Of a DNA stretch of 64,000 bases, positions 10,791 through 22,394 are shown piece after piece. A program made the translations under genes and the position numbers. Below the pieces are notes generated by a model that ran no database searches, had not been told where the DNA came from, and worked only from the letters and a program-made list of their open reading frames with translations. Origin of the DNA: Arion vulgaris (taxonomy: Eukaryota; Mollusca; Gastropoda; Stylommatophora; Arionidae); assembly GCA_020796225.1 (NCBI GenBank), contig CM036775.1, forward strand, positions 11,973,671 to 12,037,670, written 5' to 3'. Each line of letters opens with the position of its first letter. Within the stretch, counting starts at the first letter, position 1.

Positions 10791-11160
10791 TTATGTATAA
10801 TAATACCTAATGGCATAAGCTGGTGTCCTAGTAGTGATAAAGTAACGAATACTATTCCCTAGGCGCTTATTCGTTACGCTCGAACCAAGGCAATTATAAG
10901 TATTTGAGTAACGAATTTAGTTACTATACTATTTGCAGATAACTACATTATATAATATACACATCTGCCAGGTGGTTGAGCCGAGCTAACAGGTGACATT
11001 ACGTTGACAGTTTCAATAGCAGAGGATTCCTATACTTTTGTATTTAATCGTCTAATGTTCTGTACGGGTCTGGTGTTAAAGAGTTCTTGGTTTTGTGTTA
11101 TGTTTGACAATAGCCTCCGATAACCATACGGCCAGTAGACTCAAGTAAAAATTCTAGGAA
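10791..11160. other. No recognisable feature
   Basis: Mixed AT-rich sequence between a LINE tail and a family I copy. No repeats, splice-competent exon or motif seen. Confidence 0.45.
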
Positions 11161-11600
11161 ATCTCTCTCGTGATCACCGCTTAGACTGATGTACCAGATT
11201 TCCCATAAATTTTATTCGTGGTGGAATCTGATTCATGGTGAAAGCCTTAGCGTGGGTGGGCTTCGTCACATCTTTAACGCCATTTGGAGCTCTGGTGCTT
11301 ATCCTTCGGCGATGTGTCCGGTTTTAGCCAGCGTTTACTGGGTTCGCTCTCCGTCAGCCTTAGGCTGTCCCCAGCCGGCCTGCAAGGCAGCAGGTTGCTA
11401 TTTTCTTTAGGGTAGCTACCCTTAGACAACCTTCCCTCTTCGGTTGTTGAGCGTCATCTGCTCAGGTTACCAGTCTTTTTTGGACTACTCGGTTTGCCTG
11501 CCGTCCAGTTTTTTGTACGGTTTGTTCCGCTAGGCTTTGATTGTCCCCAATCTAACCACAAGGCGGTAGTAGCTTCTAGGAAATAAGACCACAACCGTCA
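11161..11600 (-). mobile_element. SINE-like family I, long variant
   Basis: Shares GGAGCTCTGGTGCTTATCCT and CGGCGATGTGTCCGG with the copies at 945, 33702 and 59033, but continues into CTTAGGCTGTCCCCAGCC and TTTTTGGACTACTCGG blocks, also present at about 29995-30265 in the opposite orientation. This is a second, longer subfamily of I. Confidence 0.65.
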
Positions 11601-11711
11601 CGTGACCTCGCATTCCAGTATTGTATAAAGACGAATTCATGTAAAAATCAATACAACATGCTAGGTCAAGGTTATATTATGTTTACAATATATATATATG
11701 AGACTGCAGTA

Positions 11712-11792
11712 AAACTTATTGATTGGCGAAACACGTAATCACAGAGTACTGTAGTTTTACAAATTACAAAAACAATGACAATATGCCTTTAT
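11712..11792 (-). mobile_element. Penelope terminal fragment
   Basis: GGCGAAACACGTAATCACAG and GTAGTTTTACAAATTACAAA match the Penelope end at 36940-37020 almost base for base. No coding part adjoins it. Confidence 0.7.
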
Positions 11793-12335
11793 ATTATGTT
11801 ACAAGTTAAGTTTAACAATAAGGAATATCAGTATTATGAATATTTTTCAGCAATAAATAGCCATAGACTCATAGAATTGAGTAAAATTGGAAAAAAGCTT
11901 GCAATGTTCTATCAAACGTATACAAAAACGAGCCCCCAGCACCAAACTAATTCAGAGTTTTCCCGGTCAGTTATATGGTCCAATATTAGAATTGACTATG
12001 GTTTGACTATTGTGTATAGACAGCGGTAATACGGTCAGATCTTCATGTTGACAACTGGAGTCTGGGATATATGTGAACTACGTAGTAATATAGTACACAC
12101 TTCTGATAGCTTGTCAAGTTTTTGTTATTGATAGAAAATCTGTATTAACTCTTTTAATGCGACAGACCACCTGACACGTCATTAGGAAGTACCAATTTTC
12201 CGACCAGCCACCTCACAAGCCAAAACATTAAATAGATACAAAATTGTTCACTAGATTCATGTAATGATATTTGTTGATAATTCTTTGTCGATTACAGACA
12301 TGTGAATCTACAATCTACTTTCTTTTCTTTTGTCG
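11793..12335. other. No recognisable feature
   Basis: AT-rich. One 84-codon frame at 11775 begins inside the Penelope end and has no recognisable motif, so it is not called. Confidence 0.45.
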
Positions 12336-12725
12336 TCACACTGCTACCGAGTTGTTGCCCAGTATAGTGGTTTACTATTTTGGTCTTACGCTGTTCTAGT
12401 GGCTTGGGTGGTTGTTATTTTTGCTCTTTGACAGGATTCTGAAATGCCATCTAACCATATTTTCGTGGTCTTCCTCTCGCCTTCTTTCCTGATGTTCTGT
12501 TGTAGAAGACTCTGTATACTGTGGAGTTTGGATGCATTCTTATTAAGTGGCCAAACCACTACATTCTTTGTTTATCTATGTAATTCAAGCATGGTTCTGT
12601 GCCAAATTTCTTTCTTATGCTGATGTTGGTGATTCTGTCTTTTCTGGTGTTGTTGGTAACTTTTCGCAGGCAGCGCATTTCACATGTCGTTATTTTTTGT
12701 GACTGTGTTTTACTTATTATCTACA
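12336..12725 (-). pseudogene. LINE family R3, 3' ORF2 fragment
   Basis: Closely parallels the better kept copies at 44585 and 46805: on the minus strand it reads through a cysteine-poor C-terminal block with W-FGHLIRM and RGRPRKRWLD-like segments and ends TTR-stop then a (AAG)n-rich 3' end. Several frameshifts. Confidence 0.75.
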
Positions 12726-13170
12726 GTAAAGTGATTTAAACTTTGTACAGTTCCTGAAGGGACAAGCTACTTGATAATGATGATGATAACATTATATCGT
12801 CATCATCATCAGGTGATGTGCCGGCTGGCGTAAGCGATCGTAGATCTCCACAACTCTCTGTCTTTTGTGTTTGATATCAACTCAGATGTTGACCAAAATT
12901 TTCTCTCTGTCTCGTCTACCCTCGATTTTACCGGTTGTCACAATGTGTTATAAACCTCCCCTCCTCATCACATTCCCGAAAAATAATGACTGTCTCTTTC
13001 TTATATTGAGGGTAAGCTTTCTCTGTGTCTTGATCTCATTCAACACCTCAACATTAGTAATTTTAGCAGTCCATGGGATTCTCATCATTCTTCTGTAAAA
13101 CCACAACTTTATTTAGCTGTCACTAATGACTTGACCTTATCATTTATAGCTGTCGCTAATCCTCGAGTCC

Positions 13171-13335
13171 TTCCCGCCTGCCCAGCGTGTCCGTAGCGCG
13201 TTGGACTACGTGTGACTAGCCCTCTGTGAGTGCGGGTTCAAGTCTGCGGGCTGGCAGAAAAGCCACAGTCTCCCCAGATTTACGATGTCCATGGCATCGA
13301 GCCGAAGAGCTGAAAGCTCAAGTGCTTCGGGGATG
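13171..13335 (+). mobile_element. tRNA-derived SINE, family D
   Basis: Flanked by CTCGAGTCC at 13162-13170 and 13336-13344. Starts near CGCCTGCCCAGCGTGTCCG and has B box GGGTTCAAGTC, CCATGGCATCGAGCCGAAG and a GCTGAAAGCTCAAG end. Confidence 0.85.
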
Positions 13336-13739
13336 CTCGAGTCCATATTCTGCCACACTTTTATTACATTGTTTTGATTTTTACAACAAGTAGTCAAATA
13401 GTCAACCGTAGATATTTGATTTGTTATGTGTGAACTGTAAGATTCTTTCACTGGTGATGTGTCTGCATCGATCCGCTAAAAATTCGGTTTGCATGCAGGC
13501 TACATTTTCTTCTTTCATTCACTACAGACACTGATGGTGCTGGTGGTTTGACAGCACATCTTCATGTCTTTCTGACAGTTGCTTGTTTGATTTCTACCAT
13601 TTCTTTTTCCTATTCTTCATTTAGAGTGAGATGTGGTCAGGATTGTTTTGTTGATTATATCATTGTCTTGTTCTTATTTTTTGTGAATTCATTATTTATG
13701 TTTATGTCCATTGTCGTACATTTTTATATTATTTTTTGT

Positions 13740-14250
13740 TGCTGACCGCATCTTGGTGTTTCCTTCTTAGTTATAGTATTCCTTCTCAGTTATAGTATTG
13801 TCTTCCACTTTTCTTCTCAGTTATAGTATTGTCTTCCACTTTCCTTCTCAGTTATACAGGGTGTTCAACTTAAAAGCAGCCCGTGAATGGAGCTAATCTG
13901 GCATATATGTATGGAAATGGGAAGGTTCAGTTATGACGTAACATAGGTCAAGGTTGTGTGACGGTATGTAATTGTAGTGCAGGAAAGGGCAATGAACAAA
14001 TGTGACGTAGGACGAGCTAGTCAGAATCGGTTTAAATAGTAAATAAACACAACTCAATGCTGTACCTGGCAACTTTCGAATTGTCAATGGGGCTGTATTA
14101 TCTTGAACACCCTCGAGTATTGTCTTCCACTTTCCTTCTCAGTTATAGTATTGTTTTCCTTCTCAGTTATAGTATTGTCTTCTACTTTCCTTCTTAGTTA
14201 TAGTATTGTCTTCTACTTTCCTTCTCAGTTATAGTAGTTGTCCACTTGTA
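13740..14250. repeat. 31-bp minisatellite split by a MITE
   Basis: Units of TCTTCCACTTTCCTTCTCAG plus TTATAGTATTG (31 bp, with shorter variants) lie on both sides of the mariner-type MITE at 13857-14114, so the array is older than that insertion. Confidence 0.9.
13857..14114. mobile_element. Tc1/mariner-type MITE, copy 2
   Basis: CAGGGTGTTCAACTTAAAAG at the left end and CTTGAACACCCT at the right; TA precedes the left end, the right flank is mutated. About 85-90% similar by eye to copy 1 in the opposite orientation. Confidence 0.88.
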
Positions 14251-14279
14251 CTCCCATTTCCGTCTCGTATGGTTTTTAA

Positions 14280-14398
14280 GTGGGCGTCTATAGCTTAAGC
14301 AGTACTGAGCTCGACCACAATCCAAGCGTACCTGGTTCAAACTCCGCGGCAGGCAATTTGGAAGCAAATTTGTTCCCGAGGAATTTTATGAACGGTAA
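14280..14398 (+). mobile_element. tRNA-derived SINE, family F
   Basis: Starts GTGGGCGTCTATAGCTTAAG (A-box region) with B box TGGTTCAAACTCC, then AATTTGGAAGCAAATTTGTT. Joins directly to a family C copy at about 14400. Confidence 0.75.
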
Positions 14399-14640
14399 AA
14401 ATGTGTTGCCGGGGCTCGCAAGGGAGCAAAGAATAGTAACACTGCCACCTACAAGGCATGTCTTAAGATGCGATTTAGGTAGGGGTCTGGGGAAGCCATC
14501 CCAGTAAATAAAAAGCGTCACAGAAATCGGATGGCCTGGCCTACTTGTAGACGCATAACTGGCACAAGGTATAATGGCACTTAGACTAGGATCATAGAAT
14601 GGTTAACAAGTGGTCGATGGGGCTTGAAGAAGGAAGGATA
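14399..14640 (+). mobile_element. SINE-like family C
   Basis: Head TTGCCGGGGCTCGCAAGGGA, AGCAAAGAATAGTAACACTG, GGCATGTCTTAAGATGCGA; body AGAAATCGGATGGCCTGGCC and TAACTGGCACAAGGTATAA; tail GAAGAAGGAAGGA. Confidence 0.82.
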
Positions 14641-14671
14641 TGCACGATTTTCTTGGTTTAATGAGTCTCAG

Positions 14672-14846
14672 CGTCTCAGCGTGTTCGTAGGACCGTTGAC
14701 TAGTGACATCCTCTGTGTGTGGGGTTCAATTCGCGGATGGCAGAAAAGCCAAGATTTCCCAGATTTATGTTCGTGGCACGAACCGAAGTTACGATGTCCA
14801 TGGCACCGAGCGAAGGCTGAAGCTCGTGCTTCTGGATCGGGGGGAT
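14672..14846 (+). mobile_element. tRNA-derived SINE, family D
   Basis: CAGCGTGTTCGTAGGACCG head, GGTTCAATTCGCGG B box, then TTCGTGGCACGAACCGAAG and CATGGCACCGAGCGAAGGC blocks. Third of four SINEs packed into 14280-15086. Confidence 0.8.
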
Positions 14847-14894
14847 GAAGTCTCAAGTCTTATGTTTTCAAGAAATATTGTGGTTAACTGCTTA

Positions 14895-15086
14895 TAATTA
14901 ATTTCCGATTCAGAGGCGCTTGGTTTCAGCTCTTGCTCGTGCCATGGACATCGTAAGCCTTCGGTTCGATGCCACGAACACCGTAAATCTGGAGAACCTG
15001 TGGCTTTTCTGCCAGCCCGCGGAATTGAACTGCACTCACGGGGGCTTGTCACTCGTCGTCCAACGCGCTACGAACACGCTGGGCAG
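14895..15086 (-). mobile_element. tRNA-derived SINE, family D
   Basis: Flanked by the 13-bp repeat GGTTAACTGCTTA (14882-14894 and 15087-15099). The minus strand reads the D head and B box, inverted relative to the copy just upstream, so the pair could form a hairpin. Confidence 0.85.
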
Positions 15087-15099
15087 GGTTAACTGCTTA

Positions 15100-15844
15100 A
15101 AGCAGCATTCCATTTACTTGGTAGTTTTTTATGATTTAACTGTGTAAGCAATCTTATCCTATTATCACTATATGTATACACACGTGTGAGGTGTGTAGGA
15201 CTGAATTCTCGCACGATGTCGCTAATCTCAGTTATTCCACGTGCCAACAGTTCAATATGGACAGCTGTGTGAGCGGTTGGGGGGTGATTTACATAGTGAC
15301 TAGTGACGTAGATATTACACGTTAGCTCAGCATCGATCGACTTGTTGGCAGGTCAGATTGAAGAGATGAGTGCCCTTTAACCTTCGACCCTTACTTGGGT
15401 CGATCTGGACAAGTGGAAGTGGTCTGCCCTGCCAACCAGGTGGTACACCTTTGAATACTTGCAACATAGTTTACGTCTAATTCAGTAAACTCTGTGTGTG
15501 TTGTTGTGTCTGTTCACTGTCGTGTATCGATGGAAACAGAATAGAAATGGAAATCACACAGAACACGCGGAACGACAGATAAGAACATTCAGATATAGAG
15601 GGGGAAAAAATGAGTTTTTAGTAGTTGTGATTACGAAACGTTATTTCGAGTAGCGGATCAGGTCACTTGTGTGTGGGGTGCCCATCACACCTGATGTGTA
15701 GACCGAGTCAGACTAACCACTCAACCATTTCATCTGGTCATGTGGTTTGACCAGAATGGATGTGCCTCAGGCCTATTGCAGTACATACGACTAAATAACT
15801 TTTTTGTGCCTGTCATTCTTAGTGGACAAGAAGGTAACTATCAT
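15100..15844. other. No recognisable feature
   Basis: Mixed-composition sequence. No coding block, repeat or mobile element recognised. Confidence 0.45.
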
Positions 15845-18588
15845 GTTGTCATCTTTAGTTGTGTTTCTTATCATGTCATTTAGTGTCTTTAGTTGTGTTT
15901 GTAAACATGTCATTTAGTGTCTTTAGTTGAGTTTGTACACATGTCATTTCGTATCTTTAGTTGTGTTTGTACACATGTCATTTAGTGTCTTTAGTTGTGT
16001 TTGTACACGTCATTTAGTGTCTTTAGTTGAGTTTGTACACATGTTATTTAGTGTCATTGTGTTTCCTACCATGTCATTTAGTGTCTTTAGTTGTGTTTGT
16101 ACACATGTCATTTAGTGTCTTTAGTTGAGTTTGTACACATGTCATTTAGTGTCATTGTGTTTCTTATCATGTCATTTAGTGTCTTTAGTTGTGTTTGTAC
16201 ACATGTCATTTAGTGTCATTGTGTTTCTTATCATGTCATTTAGTGTCTTTAGTTGTGTTTGTACACATGTCATTTAGTGTCATTGTGTTTCTTACCATGT
16301 CATTTAGTGTCTTTAGTTGTGTTTGTACACGTCATTTAGTGTCTTTAGTTGAGTTTGTACACATGTCATTTAGTGCCATTGTGTTTCCTACCATGTCATT
16401 TAGTGTCTTTAGTTGAGTTTGTACACATGTCATTTAGTGTCATTGTGTTTCCTACCATGTCATTTAGTGTCTTTAGTTGTGTTTGTACACGTCATTTAGT
16501 GTCTTTAGTTGAGTTTGTACAAATGTCATTTAGTGTCATTGTGTTTCTTACCATGTCATTTAGTGTCTTTAGTTGTGTTTGTACATATGTCATTTAGTGT
16601 CTTTAGTTGTGTTTGTGCACATGTCATTTAGTGTCATTGTGTTTCTTACCATGCCATTTAGTGTCTTTAGTTGTATTTGTACATATGTCATTTAGTGTCT
16701 TTAGTTGTGTTTGTACACATGTCATTTAGTGTCTTTAGTTGTGTTTGTACACATGTCATTTAGTTTCTTTAGTTGTGTTTGTACACATGTCATTTAGTGT
16801 CTTTAGTTGTGTTTGTACATATGTCATTTAGTGTCTTTAGTTGTGTTTGTACACATGTCATTTAGTGTCTTTAGTTGAGTTTGTACACATGTCATTTAGT
16901 GTCATTGTGTTTCCTACCATGTCATTTAGTGTCTTTAGTTGTGTTTGTACATATGTCATTTAGTGTATTTAGTTGTGTTTGTACACATGTCATTTAGTGT
17001 CTTTAGTTGTGTTTGTACACATGTCATTTAGTTTCTTTAGTTGTGTTTGTACACATGTCATTTAGTTTCTTTAGTTGTGTTTGTACACATGTCATTTAGT
17101 GTCTTTAGTTGTGTTTGTACATATGCTATTTGGTGTCTTTAGCTGTGTTTGTACACATGTCATTTAGTGTCTTTAATTGTGTTTCTTATCATGTCATTTA
17201 GTGTCTTTAGTTGTGTTTGTACACATGTCATTTAGTGTCTTTAGTTGTGTTTGTGCACATGTCATTTAGTGTCTTTAGTTGTGTTTGTACACATGTCATT
17301 TAGTGTCTTTAGTTGTGTTTGTACATATGTTATTTGGTGTCTTTAGCTGTGTTTGTACACATGTCATTTAGTGTCTTTAGTTTTGTTTCTTATGTCATTT
17401 AGTGTCTTTAGTTGTGTTTGTAAACATGTCATTAGTGTCTTTATTTGTGTTTGTACACGTCATTTAGTGTCTTTAGTTGTGTTTGTACACATGTCATTTA
17501 GTGTCATTGTGTTTCTTACCATGTCATTTAGTGTCTTTAGTTGAGTTTGTACACATGTCATTTAGTGTCTTTAGTTGTGTTTGTACACATGTCATTTAGT
17601 GTCTTTAGTTGTGTTTGTGCACATGTCATTTAGTGTCTTTAGTTGTGTTTGTACACATGTCATTTAGTTTCTTTAGTTGTGTTTGTACACGTCATTTAGT
17701 TTCTTTAGTTGTGTTTGTACACATGTCATTTAGTGTCTTTAGTTGTGTTTGTACATATGTTATTTGGTGTCTTTAGCTGTGTTTGTACACATGTCATTTA
17801 GTGTCTTCAATTGTGTTTCTTATCATGTCATTTAGTGTCTTTAGTTGTGTTTGTACACATGTCATTTAGTGTCTTTAGTTGTGTTTGTTCACATGTCATT
17901 TAGTGTCTTTAGTTGTGTTTGTACACATGTCATTTAGTGTCTTTAGTTGTGTTTGTACATATGTTATTTGGTGTCTTTAGCTGTGTTTGTACACATGTCA
18001 TTTAGTGTCTTTAGTTTTGTTTCTTATGTCATTTAGTGTCTTTAGTTGTGTTTGTAAACATGTCATTAGTGTCTTTATTTGTGTTTGTACACGTCATTTA
18101 GTGTCTTTAGTTGTGTTTGTACACATGTCATTTAGTGTCATTGTGTTTCTTACCATGTCATTTAGTGTCTTTAGTTGAGTTTGTACACATGTCATTTAGT
18201 GTCTTTAGTTGTGTTTGTACACATGTCATTTAGTGTCTTTAGTTGTGTTTGTACACATGTCATTTAGTGTCTTTAGTTGTGTTTAGTACACATGATCATT
18301 TAGTGTCTTTAGTTGTGTTTGTACACATGTCATTTAGTTTCTTTAGTTGTGTTTGTACAATGTCATTTATGTCATTGTGTTTCCTACCATGTCATTTAGT
18401 GTCTTTAGTTGTGTTTGTACACATGTCATTTAGTGTCTTTAGTTGAGTTTGTACACATGTCATTTAGTGTCTTTAGTTGTGTTTGTACACATGTCATTTA
18501 GTGTCTTTAGTTGTGTTTGTACACATGTCATTTAGTGTCATTGTGTTTTTTACCATGTCATTTAGTGTCTTTAGTTGTGTTTAGTTGT
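15845..18588. repeat. 2.7-kb minisatellite of 34-bp and ~30-bp units
   Basis: Two unit types alternate: CATGTCATTTAGTGTCTTTA plus GTTGTGTTTGTACA (34 bp), and a shorter one with GTCATTGTGTTTCTTAC. The translations at 17353-17544 and 17987-18178 are identical over 63 residues, showing a copied block with a 634-bp offset. It joins a truncated family C SINE at about 18588. No host coding. Confidence 0.97.
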
Positions 18589-18780
18589 GTGTATCGTAAG
18601 AGGCGATTGAGGTAGGGGCCTAGGAGGCTACCCTAGTAATTAAAAGCGTCGCAGAAATCGGATGTGCTGGCCTACTTTTAGGCGCATAACTGGCACAACG
18701 TACAATAGCTCATAGGCTCAGATCACATACAAATCTCAAAGAGTGGTTAACTGGTGGTTGATATGTAGCGTTCGAGTAAG
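18589..18780 (+). mobile_element. SINE-like family C, 5' truncated
   Basis: Begins inside the shared head (CGTAAGAGGCGATTGAGG) at the edge of the minisatellite and continues through AATCGGATGTGCTGGCCTAC to TGATATGTAGCGTTCGAGTA. Confidence 0.8.
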
Positions 18781-18786
18781 ATGGCT

Positions 18787-18903
18787 AGGGTAACTTCCCT
18801 TTGTCTCTACCTCAGTCATCTCTTTCGACATGCCTTGTAGGTTGCACTATTACTATTCTTTGCTCCCCTTGCGAGCTCTGGCAACATACGGGCCGATGTG
18901 ATA
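18787..18903 (-). mobile_element. SINE-like family C, 5' part
   Basis: The minus strand carries only the head: CCCGTATGTTGCCAGAGCTC, AGCAAAGAATAGTAATAGTG, GGCATGTCGAAAGAGATGA. It abuts the previous copy head to tail in inverted orientation. Confidence 0.75.
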
Positions 18904-19671
18904 CTATCAACTGGTGGTTGATGTTCGTACGATCCTATAAGTGACCCATCTGTAGAAACTTGTTGCATATTAGATACAATTTCTCCTGGTTGTCTGAGGT
19001 TGGGTTAGAACTAGCAACTCAAGTCTGAAAAACTGACATATTGGACATATATTATTAGGAACAATTTCAGAGCTATGTTACATTAGGGACTCTGTATTAA
19101 ATATCTGATATAAAAGATTAGTAATTAGTTGCAGTCTTATGCTCCTTTGGAAAATTTAGTCATTAGTTGCAGTCTTATGCTTCTTTTGGGCAAAGGAATA
19201 AACCTTAACTAAGGGAATAAAAGGAATAAACCAGAGTGTCAAGCTGTCCTCACTCAACACTCTACACTATTATATACACTCCGATATGACACGTGATGAT
19301 GATATACGTATAGTTCTCTCATTCTTCTTCTGAGCTCTCAATTCACATAGTAAAACTATTGATCCCTTGAATGTTCTATCTGTGATGATGAACTTTTAAT
19401 CGTGACAGTATGTCTATTATTCATAGCGCGATAATCTATTGAAGTTGATGGTTATTGCTGCATCTCTCCAATTAGATACAACATCGGAGCACCGTACATA
19501 AATGTGCATCATTTGAGTTTCACCAGCGTCTGAATAAACTTAAGTAGTGCGGTAATAATAATTATGTCGAATTGGTACACAAATAAACACGTCACAATAG
19601 CACAGATCGATTAGTATGGTAGCCGGTCTACGCCATGTTTTACATTTTTATAGCAGCTGTGTAAACTGTGT
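18904..19671. other. No recognisable feature
   Basis: AT-rich. A short internal duplication around TTAGTTGCAGTCTTATGCT occurs near 19125 and 19160. Nothing else recognised. Confidence 0.45.
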
Positions 19672-20075
19672 TGGTTGATTGATAGGACCATCATCATTGC
19701 ACTTCGGTGAGTAACCATGTGTGCTCCACCTCTTTCTTACACAGGAAGATCTCCGTGGCAGTGCTTACTCTGTAGCACCGGCGAGGGTCCCCGTTATAAT
19801 TTTGAAGATCGTAAAAATAGTTTATAGAAATTTTTGTTCAATCTTTTTCTAATGAATTTTGCCCGGGCAGCGGCTTTCCAGTCTGCTTTTTTCGATTTTG
19901 AGCTGCCAATGGTTCATTTACGTGCTCAAATTGAACACGGGACCTACGGACTCAATCTTGCCTACACTGAGATCAGGGATCTCTCGATTAATATCCCGAT
20001 GTCTCCGCGAAGAAGCGAACCGGTACCTTTGGCACAAGATGCGAGCATCTAACCTCTACGCCACAGAGAATGCAC
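19672..20075 (-). mobile_element. tRNA-derived SINE, family A
   Basis: On the minus strand it starts TCTGTGGCGTAGAGGTTAGA with B box CCGGTTCGCTTC and ends in the ATCAATCAA run near 19675. The ORF frames across it (for example 19834-20052) exist only because the SINE lacks stops. Confidence 0.82.
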
Positions 20076-20214
20076 ACAGAGACACCCCTACGCCATGGGG
20101 ACCCTAGCAAACTATATCATACAAAAAGCATATCCTTTACAGGACTTTGCGAATCAACCCCAGATTTTTCTAGGCATTATTACGTTCAGTAGTTTGCCAT
20201 TGCTTTCTGAAGGG

Positions 20215-20345
20215 TGGTGCCATCATCCTTTTCTAAAAATCTACACGAAACAATTTGCAACCAAACTGTCCGCAGAGTGATTCAAACTCAGAACGTCGGG
20301 ATTAATAAACGAGTCACTATCCCTAAGCCACAGACACCACCATGT
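20215..20345 (-). mobile_element. SINE family F relative
   Basis: The minus strand starts GGTGTCTGTGGCTTAGGGAT, has B-box-like GAGTTTGAATCAC and ends near AAATTGTTTCGTGTAG. Also preserves the ACGTTCAGTAGTTTGC segment seen at 23115. Confidence 0.6.
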
Positions 20346-20554
20346 TATACAAGTATAGTAAAACAAGACCTCTATTAGTAAAACAAACAGTGATGTTTCG
20401 TTGCAAATGGGAATATTTGTCTCTAAAATGTCGTCCTTACTAGTTGTGCAGATTGGCTGGCTTGGCTACAATATCAGAGGGAGCTGCTATGGATCGAAAT
20501 GACATTCTTCACGTATTGAGAGAGTCTTTCCGAACAAAGGAGTTTCAGGGCTGT

Positions 20555-20772
20555 GAATCCCACTCGCTGACCAGATTGAGAGAGATGGTGTCAATATTGG
20601 TGCAGCCCGGGAAAAACGATATTCTAAATATGCAAAGAGATTGATTAATCAACATCAAACTATCGTATTGGGCCGCTGGACGCTGCTGGATTTGCTGAGG
20701 CGGAGATCGGAGCACCTATGGACATGTCCGGAGTTCTATGATGATAGTCCTCATATAACTGATAACTGAGCA
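20555..20772 (+). mobile_element. Dispersed repeat J with coding trace
   Basis: Contains CTCGCTGACCAGATTGAGAG, GATTAATCAACATC and CTGAGGCGGAGATCGGAGCA. Copies: 29762-29893 (+), 46278-46500 (-) and 27536-27735 (-). In the copy at 46278 one frame reads INQHRTGVLGRWMLLDLLRR then RSGHLWTC, suggesting a retroelement ORF end. Family unknown. Confidence 0.6.
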
Positions 20773-20984
20773 GATGTTGTGTAGAGTCAAACCCTGAAAC
20801 ACAATCCCCGTAACACAGGTCATGATCAGGTTTGGACATGTGTGTGTTGTCTTTTCGTGCAGCTCGTTTTTCTCTCAGTGATGAAAATTCCTAAAAGTTT
20901 TGCACAGAAATTCCAGACCTTCCAAAATAAGTCTTAAAAGAATCCTGCTAATATATTGATCAGAAAAGATTACAAATGAGAACA

Positions 20985-21190
20985 TCTTCTTCTTCAGCGA
21001 TCTCTGGTCATGCGCTTAATTTACTGTGGACCACAAACTGGGCAGTCAGCTTTAGATCTGTCAGGTTTCCCCAAAGCTTAGTTTTCAGGTCGACGGGTGT
21101 GGCCACATGTTACTTCCTAACTCATCCAGTAGAGGACAGTCTTGCAGGATATGCTTCGGTGTCTGTTCATGAGGAGAATATCAGGAAGAA
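20985..21190 (-). pseudogene. Non-LTR retrotransposon ORF2 C-terminal fragment
   Basis: Reversed, this matches 25110-25320 closely: a cysteine/histidine block followed by LKLTAQ-like and WPDIAEEEE-like sequence. It is the end of an RNase H-bearing LINE ORF2. Confidence 0.75.
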
Positions 21191-21754
21191 AATGAATTAT
21201 ATAACTCTGGGAACTACTGCCAGAGGAAGAAGATGGGGATATGTTGTGTTTGGATTGATTTGATGATGGTTTATTAGATGTTCCTCTTACATGGTCCTTA
21301 GATGGTATTCAAGACGGTTGTATGACGATTACAGTATAGGAAACAACCATGATTTTGTTCAATTCCTATATCTTTATTGATGTTATATTGACAGACAGAT
21401 CAAAACACATCCATCCATGATAAATGTTTATGTTCGTCTCCTATGTTGTCACTACGTCGCTAAGCAGTACTAACAAATCTACGTCAACTAGTTTCACTAC
21501 GTCAATGTCTCGTTCTAGTGTTGCTATCTGCTCATAGTGAGCAGATTTGGTGTCAAACACTACAGTCTCTACTTATGCATTTCTACAAACTTATCTATCT
21601 AAACTACTTGTCTACTCTGTTGGCTACTACCTGGGGTTGGGGAACGGTTGTGCTCGTTCCTGGCAGACTACTATAGATAGCTTGGACATCATGAAGAATG
21701 CCACTGGACACTTTGACACAGACAGATTTTTGATGACAGGCAGATCGTTGAGTT
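21191..21754. other. No recognisable feature
   Basis: AT-rich. Frames at 21547-21804 run into the adjacent SINE and show no motif. Confidence 0.4.
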
Positions 21755-21990
21755 CGTTTTCTTCGAACGCTCCATATCGACCACTTGTTAACCACTCTGT
21801 GTGATATGTATGTGATCAGAGCCTAAGAGCGTTTGTACGTTGCGCCAGTTATGCTCCTACAAGTAGGCAAGCACATCCGATTCGTGCAATGTTTTTATTT
21901 ACTAGGGTAGCTTTCCTAGTTCCTACATCAGTCGCCTCTTACGACATGCCTTGTAGGTTGCAGTGGTACTATTCTTTGCTTCCCCAGCAA
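21755..21990 (-). mobile_element. SINE-like family C
   Basis: Minus-strand copy: 3' tail at TTCTTCGAACGCTCCATATC, body with TGCGCCAGTTATGCTCCTAC, head GACATGCCTTGTAGGTTGCA and ACTATTCTTTGCTTCCC. Confidence 0.85.
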
Positions 21991-22079
21991 CACACTGATA
22001 TGTAGTCTAATACCAATCATATTCAACATCATTCTTCTTCTTCTCGTCCGCCTGGTATGAATTCAGGGTAGTCAAGGCA

Positions 22080-22180
22080 TCCAGTATGATGCTTCTGACT
22101 GATTTTTGCGTGAAGACTAACTTTCCCTATCATCAGTGTCCCTCGCCATTCAGGCTAGCCTTCTATGACTTCAGAGGTAT
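22080..22180. mobile_element. SINE core-like segment
   Basis: TGATTTTTGCGTGAAGAC and TGTCCCTCGCCATTCAGGC then TGACTTCAGAGGTA. The same string of blocks occurs at 34825-34920, 46665-46770 and 62385-62475 and, reversed, within SINE G, so this is a conserved core shared between different heads. Confidence 0.65.
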
Positions 22181-22213
22181 ATTCATCATTGATTTTCGCG
22201 TCCAACGATACAT

Positions 22214-22365
22214 TTTTTCCGATCCAGAAGCACTTGAGCTTTCAGCTCTTCAGCTCGGTGCCACGAACACCGTAAATCTGGAGAACCTGGGGTTTTTTCT
22301 GCCAGACATTGAACCGCACTTACAGGGAGTTTGTCACCCGTCGTCCAACGCTGGGCAGGCGGGCA
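22214..22365 (-). mobile_element. tRNA-derived SINE, family D
   Basis: Flanked by a perfect 13-bp duplication TCCAACGATACAT (22201-22213, 22366-22378). The minus strand has the GCCCGCCTGCCCAGCG start and GGTTCAATG B-box remnant. Confidence 0.9.
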
Positions 22366-22394
22366 TCCAACGATACATAAGGCCTCTACCATAT

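Noticed and set aside
15927..18446. Repetitive plus-strand frames (FSVFSCVCTHVI and similar)
   Set aside because: By-product of the 34-bp minisatellite; stops fall where unit length changes.
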